From assembly GCA_025800215.1 (NCBI GenBank), contig JAOXSC010000119.1, forward strand, positions 1 through 49,251: a stretch of 49,251 nucleotides of DNA, in the 5' to 3' direction. The notes below the pieces were generated by a model that had not been told where the DNA came from, ran no database searches, and saw only the letters and a list, made by a program, of their open reading frames with translations. The DNA is from Marinibacterium sp. Its GTDB lineage: Bacteria; Pseudomonadota; Alphaproteobacteria; Rhodobacterales; Rhodobacteraceae. Below are positions 7,946 through 15,152 of the stretch, one piece after another; position 1 is the stretch's first letter; every line of letters begins with the position of its first letter. Both the position numbers and the translations under genes were made by a program.

Positions 7946-8902
7946 CTAGGGGCGCATCGCCGCGCCCCAGGGAAAGCGGCCGACCTTGATGGATTTGATC
8001 GCCTCGCGCTTGGCCACGTCGATCACGGTGACGTCGCCCGACACCCCGTTGGTGGTGAACAGCAGCGACCGATCGGGCGAAAAATCCATGTGCCAGACGC
8101 GGCGCCCGACGAGGATGTAATCTTCGACCTCAAGCGTGTCGGCATTGACCACTGCAACATGGTTCGACGGCCCAAGCGCGACAAAGGCGGTCTTTTCGTC
8201 ATCGGTGAATTCAAAGCCCACGGGCTGCACGCGGTCGGGGTGCACGCCCTGGACTTCGAACGCGATCTTGCCCTTTTCGGCCTGGGTTTCGACGTCAAAA
8301 ACCGTGATCGTGCCGCCGATTTCCGAGCTCACCCACAGTTCGCTGCCGCCTTTGGTGAATTCGGCATGGCGGGGGCGGGAATCGACCAGCGTATTGGCAA
8401 AGAGCTTTTGCGTCTCTGTGTCGATCCAATGGGCCATGTTGGTGGTTTCGGACGTGGTGATGGCGATGGTGCCATCGGGGGACACGGCCATGCCTTCGGG
8501 TTCGATCCCCACATTGATCTGCGCGATCACCTTGCGGGTTTCGGTATCGACCACGGTGGTGATCGCGTCATCTTCGTTGGCAATGTAAAGATGCCGGTCA
8601 TTGGGGTGCAGCACGAATTGCTCGGGGTCTTCGCCCGACGGCAGATCATGCAGGATCTCTCCGGTGTCGGGGTCCATCACCTGCACCGCGTCACTGTCCG
8701 ACGCGCAGATATAGACGCGGCTGAAATCCTTGGAAAAGGTGATGCCGCGTGGCCGTTCGCCGGTGGGGATGGTGCGCACCACCTCAAGGCTGTCGACGTC
8801 GATCACGCTGATCGTGTCGTCTTTTTCATTGGTCACCCAGATTTCGCCACCCAGTGCGGGGGCGGCCAGAAGCGTGACAAGGGGCAGAAGAAACCGGGTC
8901 AT
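7946..8902 (-). CDS. Beta-propeller (YVTN) protein associated with PQQ-dependent catabolism
   Basis: This 318-aa exported protein (signal peptide about 1-18) consists of about seven YVTN/NHL-like blades, seen as recurring D-x-x-T-x-x-V and I-x-V-G-x-x-P-x-G/R-x segments (for example I-P-T-G-E-R-P-R-G and I-N-V-G-I-E-P-E-G). A family of such propellers is found with PQQ alcohol dehydrogenases, c550 cytochromes and an ABC-type transport system. Its exact role is not established. The start codon overlaps the stop of the upstream substrate-binding protein by 4 bp (ATGA at 8899-8902), so the two are co-translated. The ATPase and permease genes that usually accompany this set are not present in the window. 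Confidence 0.85.
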   Translation of the reverse strand: MTRFLLPLVTLLAAPALGGEIWVTNEKDDTISVIDVDSLEVVRTIPTGERPRGITFSKDFSRVYICASDSDAVQVMDPDTGEILHDLPSGEDPEQFVLHPNDRHLYIANEDDAITTVVDTETRKVIAQINVGIEPEGMAVSPDGTIAITTSETTNMAHWIDTETQKLFANTLVDSRPRHAEFTKGGSELWVSSEIGGTITVFDVETQAEKGKIAFEVQGVHPDRVQPVGFEFTDDEKTAFVALGPSNHVAVVNADTLEVEDYILVGRRVWHMDFSPDRSLLFTTNGVSGDVTVIDVAKREAIKSIKVGRFPWGAAMRP

Positions 8903-10059
8903 TGAAAGGCTCCACAGGTGCGTTCAGGTTGATCGGATCCAAGCGTGTCAAGCTCGGTGCGTTGATGCAGGTAACCGGGCAGGGGCGCCTGGGCGACCAG
9001 CGCGCGCGCCGTGACAAGGGGGATTGGCTGGCGCATCTGACCGTTCCAGGCCCGAAAGCTCAGCGGGCGCCCCTTGAAGCCGGCCAGTTCGAAGTCATCC
9101 GACAGGATGAAGGCGCGCAGGGTTGCCGGATCGGCGCTGTTGGTGCGGGTCACGGCCTCGCCCAGGGTGCGGATGGCGGCCCAGGCGGCATAGTCGCGCG
9201 GGCCCATGTCGCGCCCGGCCAGATCGTGAAAGCGGCTTTGCAGCTGGGCGGCCCCCCATTGTTCGACCACCGGGGCCCAGGCACCGGGCACCAGCGCTTC
9301 GGATCCGGCGACCGGGCGCGCCTGCCAGGTGTTGTAGGGGATGTAGCGGCCAAAATCATGCAGCTCATCGGCGACCAGAAGAAGGTCGTAATCGCCCAGA
9401 TCCTGGGTGAACAGGGGCACCTCTTGCGCGGCGTTGCGGCGCATGTCTGCGTCAAAGGCCCAGGTCTTTTCGCCGCTGATCTTCAGGCCGAACTTGGCCG
9501 CGCTGGCCCGCAGCGCGTCGGCAAAGGCCAGATCCTGGGGATGGGTGCCCGCGATCAGCGCCATGTCATCCCAGCGTTTGAACCGCGCGAACTGCATCAG
9601 CGCATCGGCGCGCATGGCGTTGCTGGGCAGGGTATGCAGCAGGTTGGCGCGGCAATCGGTGCCGCGCAGCCTGTCGGTGTGGCTTGAGGCATTGAACAGG
9701 ATCGCGCCACTGCCCTGCGCCTGATCGGCCACCGCCAGCAGGCTGTCGGTGGGCATGTCCAGCACCACGAATGGCGACAGCGCCAGCGCGTCGCGCGTGG
9801 CCGTTGCCAGATCGCCATCGGCCGGAACCGAGATCACGTTCAGCGCATAGTCATGACCCAGAAAGGATCCGGTGGTGGCGTTGTCGGCAACCCCAAGTGC
9901 GGCGCCTGCGCGGCCCCGATCCTCGGGGATCGGATCAAGGTTCGACAGAACCGGCGGCAGATCTTCGGCCTGATGCAGATAGACCAGCGGCACGTCGATC
10001 TGTGCCTGCGCCACGCTGGCACATGTCAACGCACAGGCCATGGCAATGGCTCTGAACAT
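8899..10059 (-). CDS. ABC-type substrate-binding protein of the PQQ alcohol dehydrogenase system
   Basis: This periplasmic binding protein of the branched-chain amino acid (type I) fold family has 386 aa from the chosen start. I chose the ATG at 10059, not the upstream in-frame start at 10146, because it has a GGGGGG ribosome-binding site and opens directly into a signal peptide (M-F-R-A-I-A-M ... A-Q-A). It resembles the binding proteins encoded with PQQ alcohol dehydrogenases, in which the ligand is unknown. It leads the minus-strand operon and is divergent from the cytochrome gene at 10241; a palindromic TACGA/TCGTA site lies between them. The protein has motifs such as A-D-E-L-H-D-F-G-R-Y-I-P-Y-N-T-W that are typical of this subgroup. 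Confidence 0.83.
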   Translation of the reverse strand: MFRAIAMACALTCASVAQAQIDVPLVYLHQAEDLPPVLSNLDPIPEDRGRAGAALGVADNATTGSFLGHDYALNVISVPADGDLATATRDALALSPFVVLDMPTDSLLAVADQAQGSGAILFNASSHTDRLRGTDCRANLLHTLPSNAMRADALMQFARFKRWDDMALIAGTHPQDLAFADALRASAAKFGLKISGEKTWAFDADMRRNAAQEVPLFTQDLGDYDLLLVADELHDFGRYIPYNTWQARPVAGSEALVPGAWAPVVEQWGAAQLQSRFHDLAGRDMGPRDYAAWAAIRTLGEAVTRTNSADPATLRAFILSDDFELAGFKGRPLSFRAWNGQMRQPIPLVTARALVAQAPLPGYLHQRTELDTLGSDQPERTCGAFQ

Positions 10060-10118
10060 CTTTTCCCCCCTCATGCTCCTGCGTGCAGCTTGGCGCAGCG
10101 GGGCCGGGCGGGCCATCA

Positions 10119-10131
10119 TACGATGGTCGTA
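10119..10131. promoter_or_regulatory. Palindromic TACGA-TGG-TCGTA motif between divergent alcohol-oxidation operons
   Basis: This is a full inverted repeat of the motif found singly at 5394, 7342 and 17350. It lies between the start codons at 10059 (minus) and 10241 (plus) and could serve both. On the plus strand a TTAAGT hexamer (10165-10170) lies 46 bp from the motif start. Confidence 0.55.
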
Positions 10132-10240
10132 GGCGGGCAGGCGCAAACCGCGCGGGATTTCAACTTAAGTCCCATATCCAGCCAATGCCGCGCCGCGGTA
10201 TCACCCGAAAAACACGGATCACGTCGGAGGAGGAACGACC

Positions 10241-10915
10241 ATGAGACGCGCATTTGCAGGGCTGTTTCTGATTGCAGGGGCCAGTCTGGCCCACGCCCAT
10301 GGGGACGTGGCCCCGCAGCCTGTGAACACCGATGTTCTGCCCGAAGTGGGCGAAGAATGGCTGATCGAAAACCCCTATCGCGATCAGGGCGAAGAGGTCT
10401 GGCAGGCGGCCATCGAAATCGGCGACAGCGGGTACAACCAGAACTGCGCGCGCTGCCACGGGCTGGGTGTGGTGTCGGGCGGGCTTGCGCCCGATCTGCG
10501 CTATCTCGAGGCCGAGGAATATGGCGACGAATGGTATGTGGAACGCTTCCGCGAAGGCTATACCCAGAACGGCATCACCAAGATGCCCGCCTTTGGCGAG
10601 CTTCTGGGCCAGAAAGCGGCCTGGGCGATCCGCACCTATATCGAAACCCGGCCCGATGACGGGGCGCTGGATGATCACACGCCGCGGCTCAAGGAAATCC
10701 GCGACACGCTGAACGGCATGGCCGATGGTGGCGATGGCGACCGCGCAGCGCTGCTGGCCGAGCTGACGGCCATCGCGGCCGAGGTCGAAACAGGATCGGG
10801 CGCGCCGGTGGCCGACAGCGTGGCCTTTCGCGCGGCGGGCTTGATCGACAGCGACAGCCCCGACTACGCTGGCGCGGCCGAAGCGCTGACCATCGGGCTG
10901 TCTGCGGCGCAATAA
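10241..10915 (+). CDS. Cytochrome c-550, PedF-like
   Basis: This 224-aa exported cytochrome c has a signal peptide (about 1-19, S-L-A-H-A) and a single heme-binding motif C-A-R-C-H at about residues 69-73; a likely sixth ligand Met lies in K-M-P-A-F. Proteins of this type are electron acceptors for PQQ alcohol dehydrogenases (PedF in Pseudomonas putida, XoxG in methylotrophs). A tail of about 70 residues after the heme domain is acidic and of unknown role. The gene has a GGAGGA ribosome-binding site and lies directly upstream of a XoxJ-like protein gene, in the same order as in lanthanide alcohol dehydrogenase operons. Confidence 0.88.
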   Translation: MRRAFAGLFLIAGASLAHAHGDVAPQPVNTDVLPEVGEEWLIENPYRDQGEEVWQAAIEIGDSGYNQNCARCHGLGVVSGGLAPDLRYLEAEEYGDEWYVERFREGYTQNGITKMPAFGELLGQKAAWAIRTYIETRPDDGALDDHTPRLKEIRDTLNGMADGGDGDRAALLAELTAIAAEVETGSGAPVADSVAFRAAGLIDSDSPDYAGAAEALTIGLSAAQ

Positions 10916-10928
10916 CCGGGGGGTGTCG

Positions 10929-11813
10929 ATGAAGGCTTTGCTGGCGGGTCTGGTCCTGTTCTGTGCGACCGAAGCGGCGGCGCGCTGCGCAGATTTCGTG
11001 CCGCAGCCGAAACCGCAGAATGCGTCACGCGATATCGTGGGCGCGGATCTGGATACGATCCGCGACCGGGGCTTTATCCGCTTTGCCGCCTACGATGATT
11101 TCCCGCCCTGGTCCTGGCAAGAGGGCGGCCAGCCCCAGGGGGTCGACATCGAAATCGGTCGCCTCATTGCCGAGGATCTGGGCGTCGAGGCGCGCTTTGA
11201 TCTGGTGGCTGCTGGCGAAAACCTGGATGCGGATCTGCGCAACTGGCTGTGGAAAGGCCCCATCGTGGGCGGGCGCGTGGCCAATGTGATGCTGCATGTG
11301 CCCTATGACAGCGAATTTGCCTGCCGCGTCGAACAGGTTGTGTTCACCGGTCAGTATCATGTCGAACGCATCGCCATTGCCTATCGTCGTGATGCCTATC
11401 CCGATGATCCGCCGGTTCCGGCCTATTTCCGCTTTGATACGGTGGCGGTGGAAAATGACGCGATTGCCGATTTCTACCTGTCGTCGTTTCCCGGCGGTCA
11501 GCTTGGGCAGAATGTCCAGCGCTATCCCACCATGCAGGCGGCGATGGAGGCGCTGGCCGCAGGCGACGTGATGGCCGCCATGGGACCGCGCGCACAGCTT
11601 GAACACGGGCTGACCGACGATCTGGCGATCCACACGCCGCCCCTGCCGGGCTTTGGCGTGGGCGACTGGACCAGCGGGGTGGGCGTGCATTTTGCCTATC
11701 GCCCCCTTGCCTATGCGGTGGATGATGCGATCTATGCCGCCATCGCCGACGGGCGTATCGCCCGGATCTTTTCGCGCTTTGGGCTGACATTCGAGCCGCC
11801 CGAGCTGCGCTGA
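10929..11813 (+). CDS. Quinoprotein dehydrogenase-associated substrate-binding protein (XoxJ/MoxJ-like)
   Basis: This type II periplasmic binding protein (294 aa) has a signal peptide and the family pattern D-R-G-F-I-R-F-A-A-Y-D-D-F-P-P-W-S-W, then G-V-D-I-E-I-G-R-L-I-A-E-D-L-G. In methylotrophs the XoxJ/MoxJ proteins are thought to help activate or assemble the PQQ dehydrogenase and its metal site, not to import a solute. ATG at 10929 is chosen because GGGGGGT lies at proper spacing; a GTG at 10923 is possible. It starts 13 bp after the cytochrome stop codon and is probably co-transcribed with it. Confidence 0.85.
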   Translation: MKALLAGLVLFCATEAAARCADFVPQPKPQNASRDIVGADLDTIRDRGFIRFAAYDDFPPWSWQEGGQPQGVDIEIGRLIAEDLGVEARFDLVAAGENLDADLRNWLWKGPIVGGRVANVMLHVPYDSEFACRVEQVVFTGQYHVERIAIAYRRDAYPDDPPVPAYFRFDTVAVENDAIADFYLSSFPGGQLGQNVQRYPTMQAAMEALAAGDVMAAMGPRAQLEHGLTDDLAIHTPPLPGFGVGDWTSGVGVHFAYRPLAYAVDDAIYAAIADGRIARIFSRFGLTFEPPELR

Positions 11814-11877
11814 CACCGGCCCCTTTGCGGGCTCAGGACATGGCCCGGACGACAGGCCCCGAACAAGGAGAACACCC

Positions 11878-12420
11878 ATGCAACTGGTTGACAGCAAAGA
11901 GATCGCCGCCCCCCGCGCCGAAGTCTGGGCCGCGCTGCTTTCGGCAGATGTGCTCAAGACCTGCGTGCCCGGCTGCCAGGAGATGAGCGGCACCCCCGCC
12001 GAGGGGTTCGAAGCCGTGGTCGTGCAGAAGGTCGGGCCCGTCAAGGCCACCTTCAAAGGCGCCGTGACCCTGTCCGAAATGGCCGAACCCGACAGCCTGG
12101 TGCTGACCGGCGAAGGCAAGGGCGGTGCGGCAGGCTTTGCCAAGGGCGGCGCGCGCGTCACGCTGACCGACAGCGCCAGCGGCGGCACCGTGCTGACCTA
12201 TGATGTCGAAGCCAAGGTTGGCGGCAAACTCGCCCAGCTGGGCAGCCGGATCATCGACGGGTTCGCCAAGAAGATGGCCGATCAGTTCTTCGAAAGCTTC
12301 CGCGCGGCGGTCGAAGGCGAAGATGCCGCCGCCGATTCCGAACCCGATCCCGCCGACGATGGCGACGCGCCCAAGAAAAAAGGCTGGCTTGGCCGCGTCA
12401 TGCGCAAAGACGAAGGCTGA
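11878..12420 (+). CDS. CoxG-like SRPBCC family protein
   Basis: This 180-aa protein of the carbon monoxide dehydrogenase subunit G (CoxG) group has the SRPBCC/START-like fold: V-D-S-K-E-I-A-A-P-R-A-E-V-W at the N-terminus, the family segment V-P-G-C at about 31-34, and a C-terminal amphipathic part with lysines that may contact the membrane. CoxG recruits CO dehydrogenase to the membrane in Oligotropha. Here no coxLMS genes are present and the neighbours belong to PQQ alcohol oxidation, so the partner is unknown. It follows the XoxJ-like gene by 64 bp on the same strand with an AAGGAG ribosome-binding site, and ends in a terminator. Confidence 0.82.
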   Translation: MQLVDSKEIAAPRAEVWAALLSADVLKTCVPGCQEMSGTPAEGFEAVVVQKVGPVKATFKGAVTLSEMAEPDSLVLTGEGKGGAAGFAKGGARVTLTDSASGGTVLTYDVEAKVGGKLAQLGSRIIDGFAKKMADQFFESFRAAVEGEDAAADSEPDPADDGDAPKKKGWLGRVMRKDEG

Positions 12421-12434
12421 GCCTGCGCCCATGA

Positions 12435-12470
12435 CACGCCCCCTGCGCGACCGCGGGGGCGTGGGGGTTT
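12435..12470 (+). terminator. Rho-independent terminator after the CoxG-like gene
   Basis: The stem CACGCCCCC / GGGGGCGTG with an 11-base loop is followed by GGGGTTT. It starts 15 bp past the stop codon. Confidence 0.65.
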
Positions 12471-12910
12471 CGTCGCCTGCCCGTCGGGTGCGGCCCGGCG
12501 GCCATGACATCAGGACCGCACCCGCCTACCTGGACCGATTGCGGATCGTCGCACCAAAGCTGAATTCCACCCCGTCACAAAGACGCCCTCGGCGCCTTCC
12601 CGTATGATTTGAGCCGACGTTACGATGTCGGGCTGCGTGGGGTCTGGTCAGGTATTGGCAGGATCGCAGCAAAAGAGAATGCTGCAATGGCATTCCATTT
12701 GAACCTACTGGATCCTGTGCCTTGTAGCGCCTTGATTTTGCGGATGCAAAAGCCACCCCAGAACGCCATTTGTTCGAACGGGACAACGAAGGTCGGACGT
12801 GCGGACAAAGCACCATTTCGCTGCGTTTACGCGAATGGCGGCTAGCGAGTACGCTCCGCTCCTCCGTTCCGAACTTGAATGGCTCCTAGAAACTTGGCAC
12901 AGCTTGAAAC
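12471..12910. other. Intergenic stretch entering an AT-richer patch; no supported gene
   Basis: Base composition changes from the GC-rich neighbours at about 12.6 kb. Short open frames exist here on both strands but show no coding signal I can recognise. The only structured element is the first copy of the roughly 90-bp repeat at 12752-12841. Confidence 0.5.
12752..12841 (+). repeat. Copy 1 of a ~90-bp imperfect palindromic repeat
   Basis: The first 51 bp (12752-12802) match 13344-13394 with one mismatch. The rest aligns more loosely but ends in the same AATGGCGG. The ends are complementary (CGCCATT near the left, AATGGCG at the right), so the unit could fold as a hairpin. Confidence 0.8.
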
Positions 12911-13339
12911 ATGCGCTCAATTCTTAAGCTGTTTTCTGTATTGGTATTTTGTGCGGCAACGTTCTTGGTTTGGAACGTCCAACCGGACCGAAACCATCTA
13001 CGCGACCTAAAAACAGAAATTGAAGCTATGCCTTTCAACGAAGTAGAGCGGCGGATGAGTGAACATGGCTTCAAGTCCCAAACACTGACATATTACGCTC
13101 TGGCTGACCGCTTTTCTCGTGGCGACGGCTCACACCCCATGGTCTTTATGAGTTCAGAAGTCCGGCGAGCTTTTCTGCCTCTTTGTCCTATTGAATGCCA
13201 AGTAACAACCTCAGTAAAGCGGGAAGAGGTTCCGTTTCTCGGTATGGACCGAAGTTACAAATTTCATTCTATTTCTGCCGATTTAGGCAAAACCCAAGTG
13301 CTTCCTGACCATGCGTTTTGGCTTATGATTCTACCGTGA
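12911..13339 (+). CDS. Hypothetical protein with N-terminal membrane anchor or signal
   Basis: I do not recognise a family. The 142-aa product starts with a hydrophobic segment (about residues 4-20, L-F-S-V-L-V-F-C-A-A-T-F-L-V-W) that could be a signal anchor, followed by a soluble part with two cysteines in L-C-P-I-E-C. Its GC content is clearly lower than that of the flanking genes. It lies between the two copies of the ~90-bp repeat. There is no strong ribosome-binding site. The length and amino-acid composition look like a real small exported protein, but the evidence is only moderate. It may be recently acquired DNA. Confidence 0.55.
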   Translation: MRSILKLFSVLVFCAATFLVWNVQPDRNHLRDLKTEIEAMPFNEVERRMSEHGFKSQTLTYYALADRFSRGDGSHPMVFMSSEVRRAFLPLCPIECQVTTSVKREEVPFLGMDRSYKFHSISADLGKTQVLPDHAFWLMILP

Positions 13340-13343
13340 CTTT

Positions 13344-13433
13344 GCCACCCCAGAACGCCATTTGTTCGAACGGGACAACGAAGGTCGGGCGTGCCGAAAA
13401 AGTGAGCTTTCGCTGCAGAGGCACCAATGGCGG
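13344..13433 (+). repeat. Copy 2 of the ~90-bp imperfect palindromic repeat
   Basis: It lies 592 bp from copy 1 in direct orientation, immediately after the 142-aa ORF, and shows a 50/51 match over its first part. The end pair CGCCATT/AATGGCG is conserved although the 3' half has diverged, which fits a selected hairpin more than a simple duplication. Confidence 0.8.
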
Positions 13434-13475
13434 TTTTCCAGTTGCGCAATAAGAGACTTTTGGGATCATAGCTGT

Positions 13476-14024
13476 ATGACAATCGGCTCAGGAATACCGT
13501 GGCGATACTCGAACGCTACCCCAGTGGTTTACTGGCTGATTGGGGCGTTTCTGATTTGGGTGACGGTCCCTGCCAGTGTTATTGACATCTTTATTGCTCC
13601 GGAATGGTTCGCGCCCCACTGGCAATGCGACAGCTTGGGTATTCCTCTCATGCAGGCATACCGATTGGCTCTGCCATTTGCTGCAGTAGCTCTTATTGCT
13701 TCTGGCCTGCTTACCTTTGTTTCGACGAGAAAAAGGCTTGGTGGAAGGAACATTTTTGACCTTCGATTGCGCAAGTCGGCGCGGGATTGGTATGTCACGC
13801 TTGTTGCAGTGATACTGATCGCACCATTGGCATGCGACATTGGGCACTTTTTTTTCGACGCACTTTTTGTGCAGACTTGGACAGAAGACTGCGAAGGCCG
13901 GGCAGAGGAAATCACGGTGTCTTTGAGGCGCCCATTTTTTCAGGTACTTCCGGTTGTCGAGGCTGCGCAGATCCTTTGGTTGCTGCACTTACGCGCGTTC
14001 GCTGTCTCACGGCGGCGGAGTTGA
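13476..14024 (+). CDS. Hypothetical membrane protein
   Basis: I do not recognise a family. I start it at the ATG at 13476; an in-frame upstream start at 13362 would place part of the repeat in the protein and is less likely. The 182-aa product has about three to four hydrophobic segments: V-V-Y-W-L-I-G-A-F-L-I-W-V-T-V, then L-A-L-P-F-A-A-V-A-L-I-A, then W-Y-V-T-L-V-A-V-I-L-I-A-P-L-A, and possibly one near the C-terminus. Arginine-rich ends suggest a cytoplasmic C-terminus. The GC content is lower than in the flanking genes, as in the 142-aa ORF before it. Role unknown. Confidence 0.5.
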   Translation: MTIGSGIPWRYSNATPVVYWLIGAFLIWVTVPASVIDIFIAPEWFAPHWQCDSLGIPLMQAYRLALPFAAVALIASGLLTFVSTRKRLGGRNIFDLRLRKSARDWYVTLVAVILIAPLACDIGHFFFDALFVQTWTEDCEGRAEEITVSLRRPFFQVLPVVEAAQILWLLHLRAFAVSRRRS

Positions 14025-14261
14025 AAGGCTGCCATTGGTAGTTTGTGCAGCATTTGTCAAAGTGGGCTCGGAGCTGTCATGGTCCGTGACCCCGCGACTC
14101 AATGGCTTATGATACGATCCTGTTCCCAAGCGAAAAAGATCCCTGCGGGAACGCTCCGATGGACGAGCCATTCGCCAGTTGCTCGATACCGTAGACGATC
14201 TGCAGGCCGCTCGACGGATCGCGCCGATCTGGCCGGCGCCCTGTTAAGGTCATACGCGGGC
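14025..14261. other. Intergenic stretch, no gene seen
   Basis: The sequence returns to higher GC toward the right. I find no convincing coding frame; the long open frames here are on the strand opposite the ApbE-type gene and have the composition of shadow frames. Confidence 0.5.
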
Positions 14262-15152
14262 TCAGGCCCCGATCACCTGCGTGGTTCCGTCGGGGGCGAT
14301 CAGGGTGGTGCGGGGCTGGCCGGGCAGGCGCGCCATGGCCTGGCGGATCGCAGGCAGCGGCATCAGGCAGAACCCGGTGGATGCGGCATCCGCATAGGTC
14401 GCGCTGTCGGCCTCGACCGTGACGCTGGACCACAGCGGGTGGGCGGTGGCGCTCAGGATATGGCTCTGGCTGCCGATCATCGTGCCCCGGGCGCTGGTGG
14501 TGGCCACGGCGCGGTTGGTCAGGCTCAGGGTGCTGTGCAGCCCGTGATCGGGGTCTGAGATCCCCAGCGTGAATGGCCCGCCGATCGCTGCAAATTCTCC
14601 GATATTGATCAGACAGCGCGTCAGCCCCAGCCCGCTTAGCACCGCGCGCACGCGGTCCGTGGCCCAGCCCTGGGCGATCCCGTTGAAGGTCAGGCTTTGC
14701 CCCTGATCCAGGGCAATGCCCCGCGCGTTTCGGCGAATGCGTGGCCATCCGATGCGGGCGCGTGCCGCATCCGGATCACCCCCGCTGGCCAGCGCCTGCC
14801 AGAGCGCCTGCACGGTGGGATCAAACGCGCCGTTCGTTGCCCAATGCACATAATTGGCCCGCGCCATCAGATCGGCAAATTCGGGGGCTGGGTCGCTCAA
14901 CTGGCCATCGGCGTTCAGCCGCGACAGGGCGGATGCGGGATCATACAGGCTGAACAGCGCCTCGGTGCGGTGCAGTTCGGCCTGAACGCGCACCAGCGCC
15001 GCGCGGGCCAGCGCCGGGTCGGCATGCAGCGTCACACTGACATCCGCCCCAAGGGCGCGGCCCTGCCAGCGCAGCGGCGCGGCCTGCGCGGGGCGCACCA
15101 GCGCGGCACTGGCGATCAGGGTCAGAGCCCGGCGGCGTGACAGCGGCGTCAT
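14262..15152 (-). CDS. apbE: FAD:protein FMN transferase (ApbE/NosX family)
   Basis: ApbE enzymes transfer FMN from FAD to a threonine or serine of a target flavoprotein. The 296-aa product starts with a twin-arginine-like signal (S-R-R-R-A-L-T-L), consistent with periplasmic action. Family segments are visible: F-S-L-Y-D-P-A-S-A-L-S-R-L-N, F-N-G-I-A-Q-G-W-A-T-D, I-N-I-G-E-F, and a C-terminal D-A-A-S-T-G-F. ATG at 15152 overlaps the stop of the NosR-like gene (ATGA, 15149-15152), so both are co-translated. The NosR-like protein carries a D-G-V-T-K-A-T flavinylation motif and is the obvious substrate. In nos operons the equivalent gene is nosX. No nosZ is present here. Confidence 0.9.
   Translation of the reverse strand: MTPLSRRRALTLIASAALVRPAQAAPLRWQGRALGADVSVTLHADPALARAALVRVQAELHRTEALFSLYDPASALSRLNADGQLSDPAPEFADLMARANYVHWATNGAFDPTVQALWQALASGGDPDAARARIGWPRIRRNARGIALDQGQSLTFNGIAQGWATDRVRAVLSGLGLTRCLINIGEFAAIGGPFTLGISDPDHGLHSTLSLTNRAVATTSARGTMIGSQSHILSATAHPLWSSVTVEADSATYADAASTGFCLMPLPAIRQAMARLPGQPRTTLIAPDGTTQVIGA

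Noticed and set aside
12609-12845. 78-aa open frame on the plus strand
   Set aside because: It includes most of repeat copy 1, has no recognisable domain or ribosome-binding site and is likely non-coding.
13362-13475. N-terminal extension of the hypothetical membrane protein
   Set aside because: It would be translated from within the ~90-bp repeat and has no ribosome-binding site; the ATG at 13476 is more plausible.
14107-14748. Long open frame opposite the ApbE-type gene
   Set aside because: It lies in the shadow of a well-supported gene, has a biased Arg/Pro composition and matches no family.
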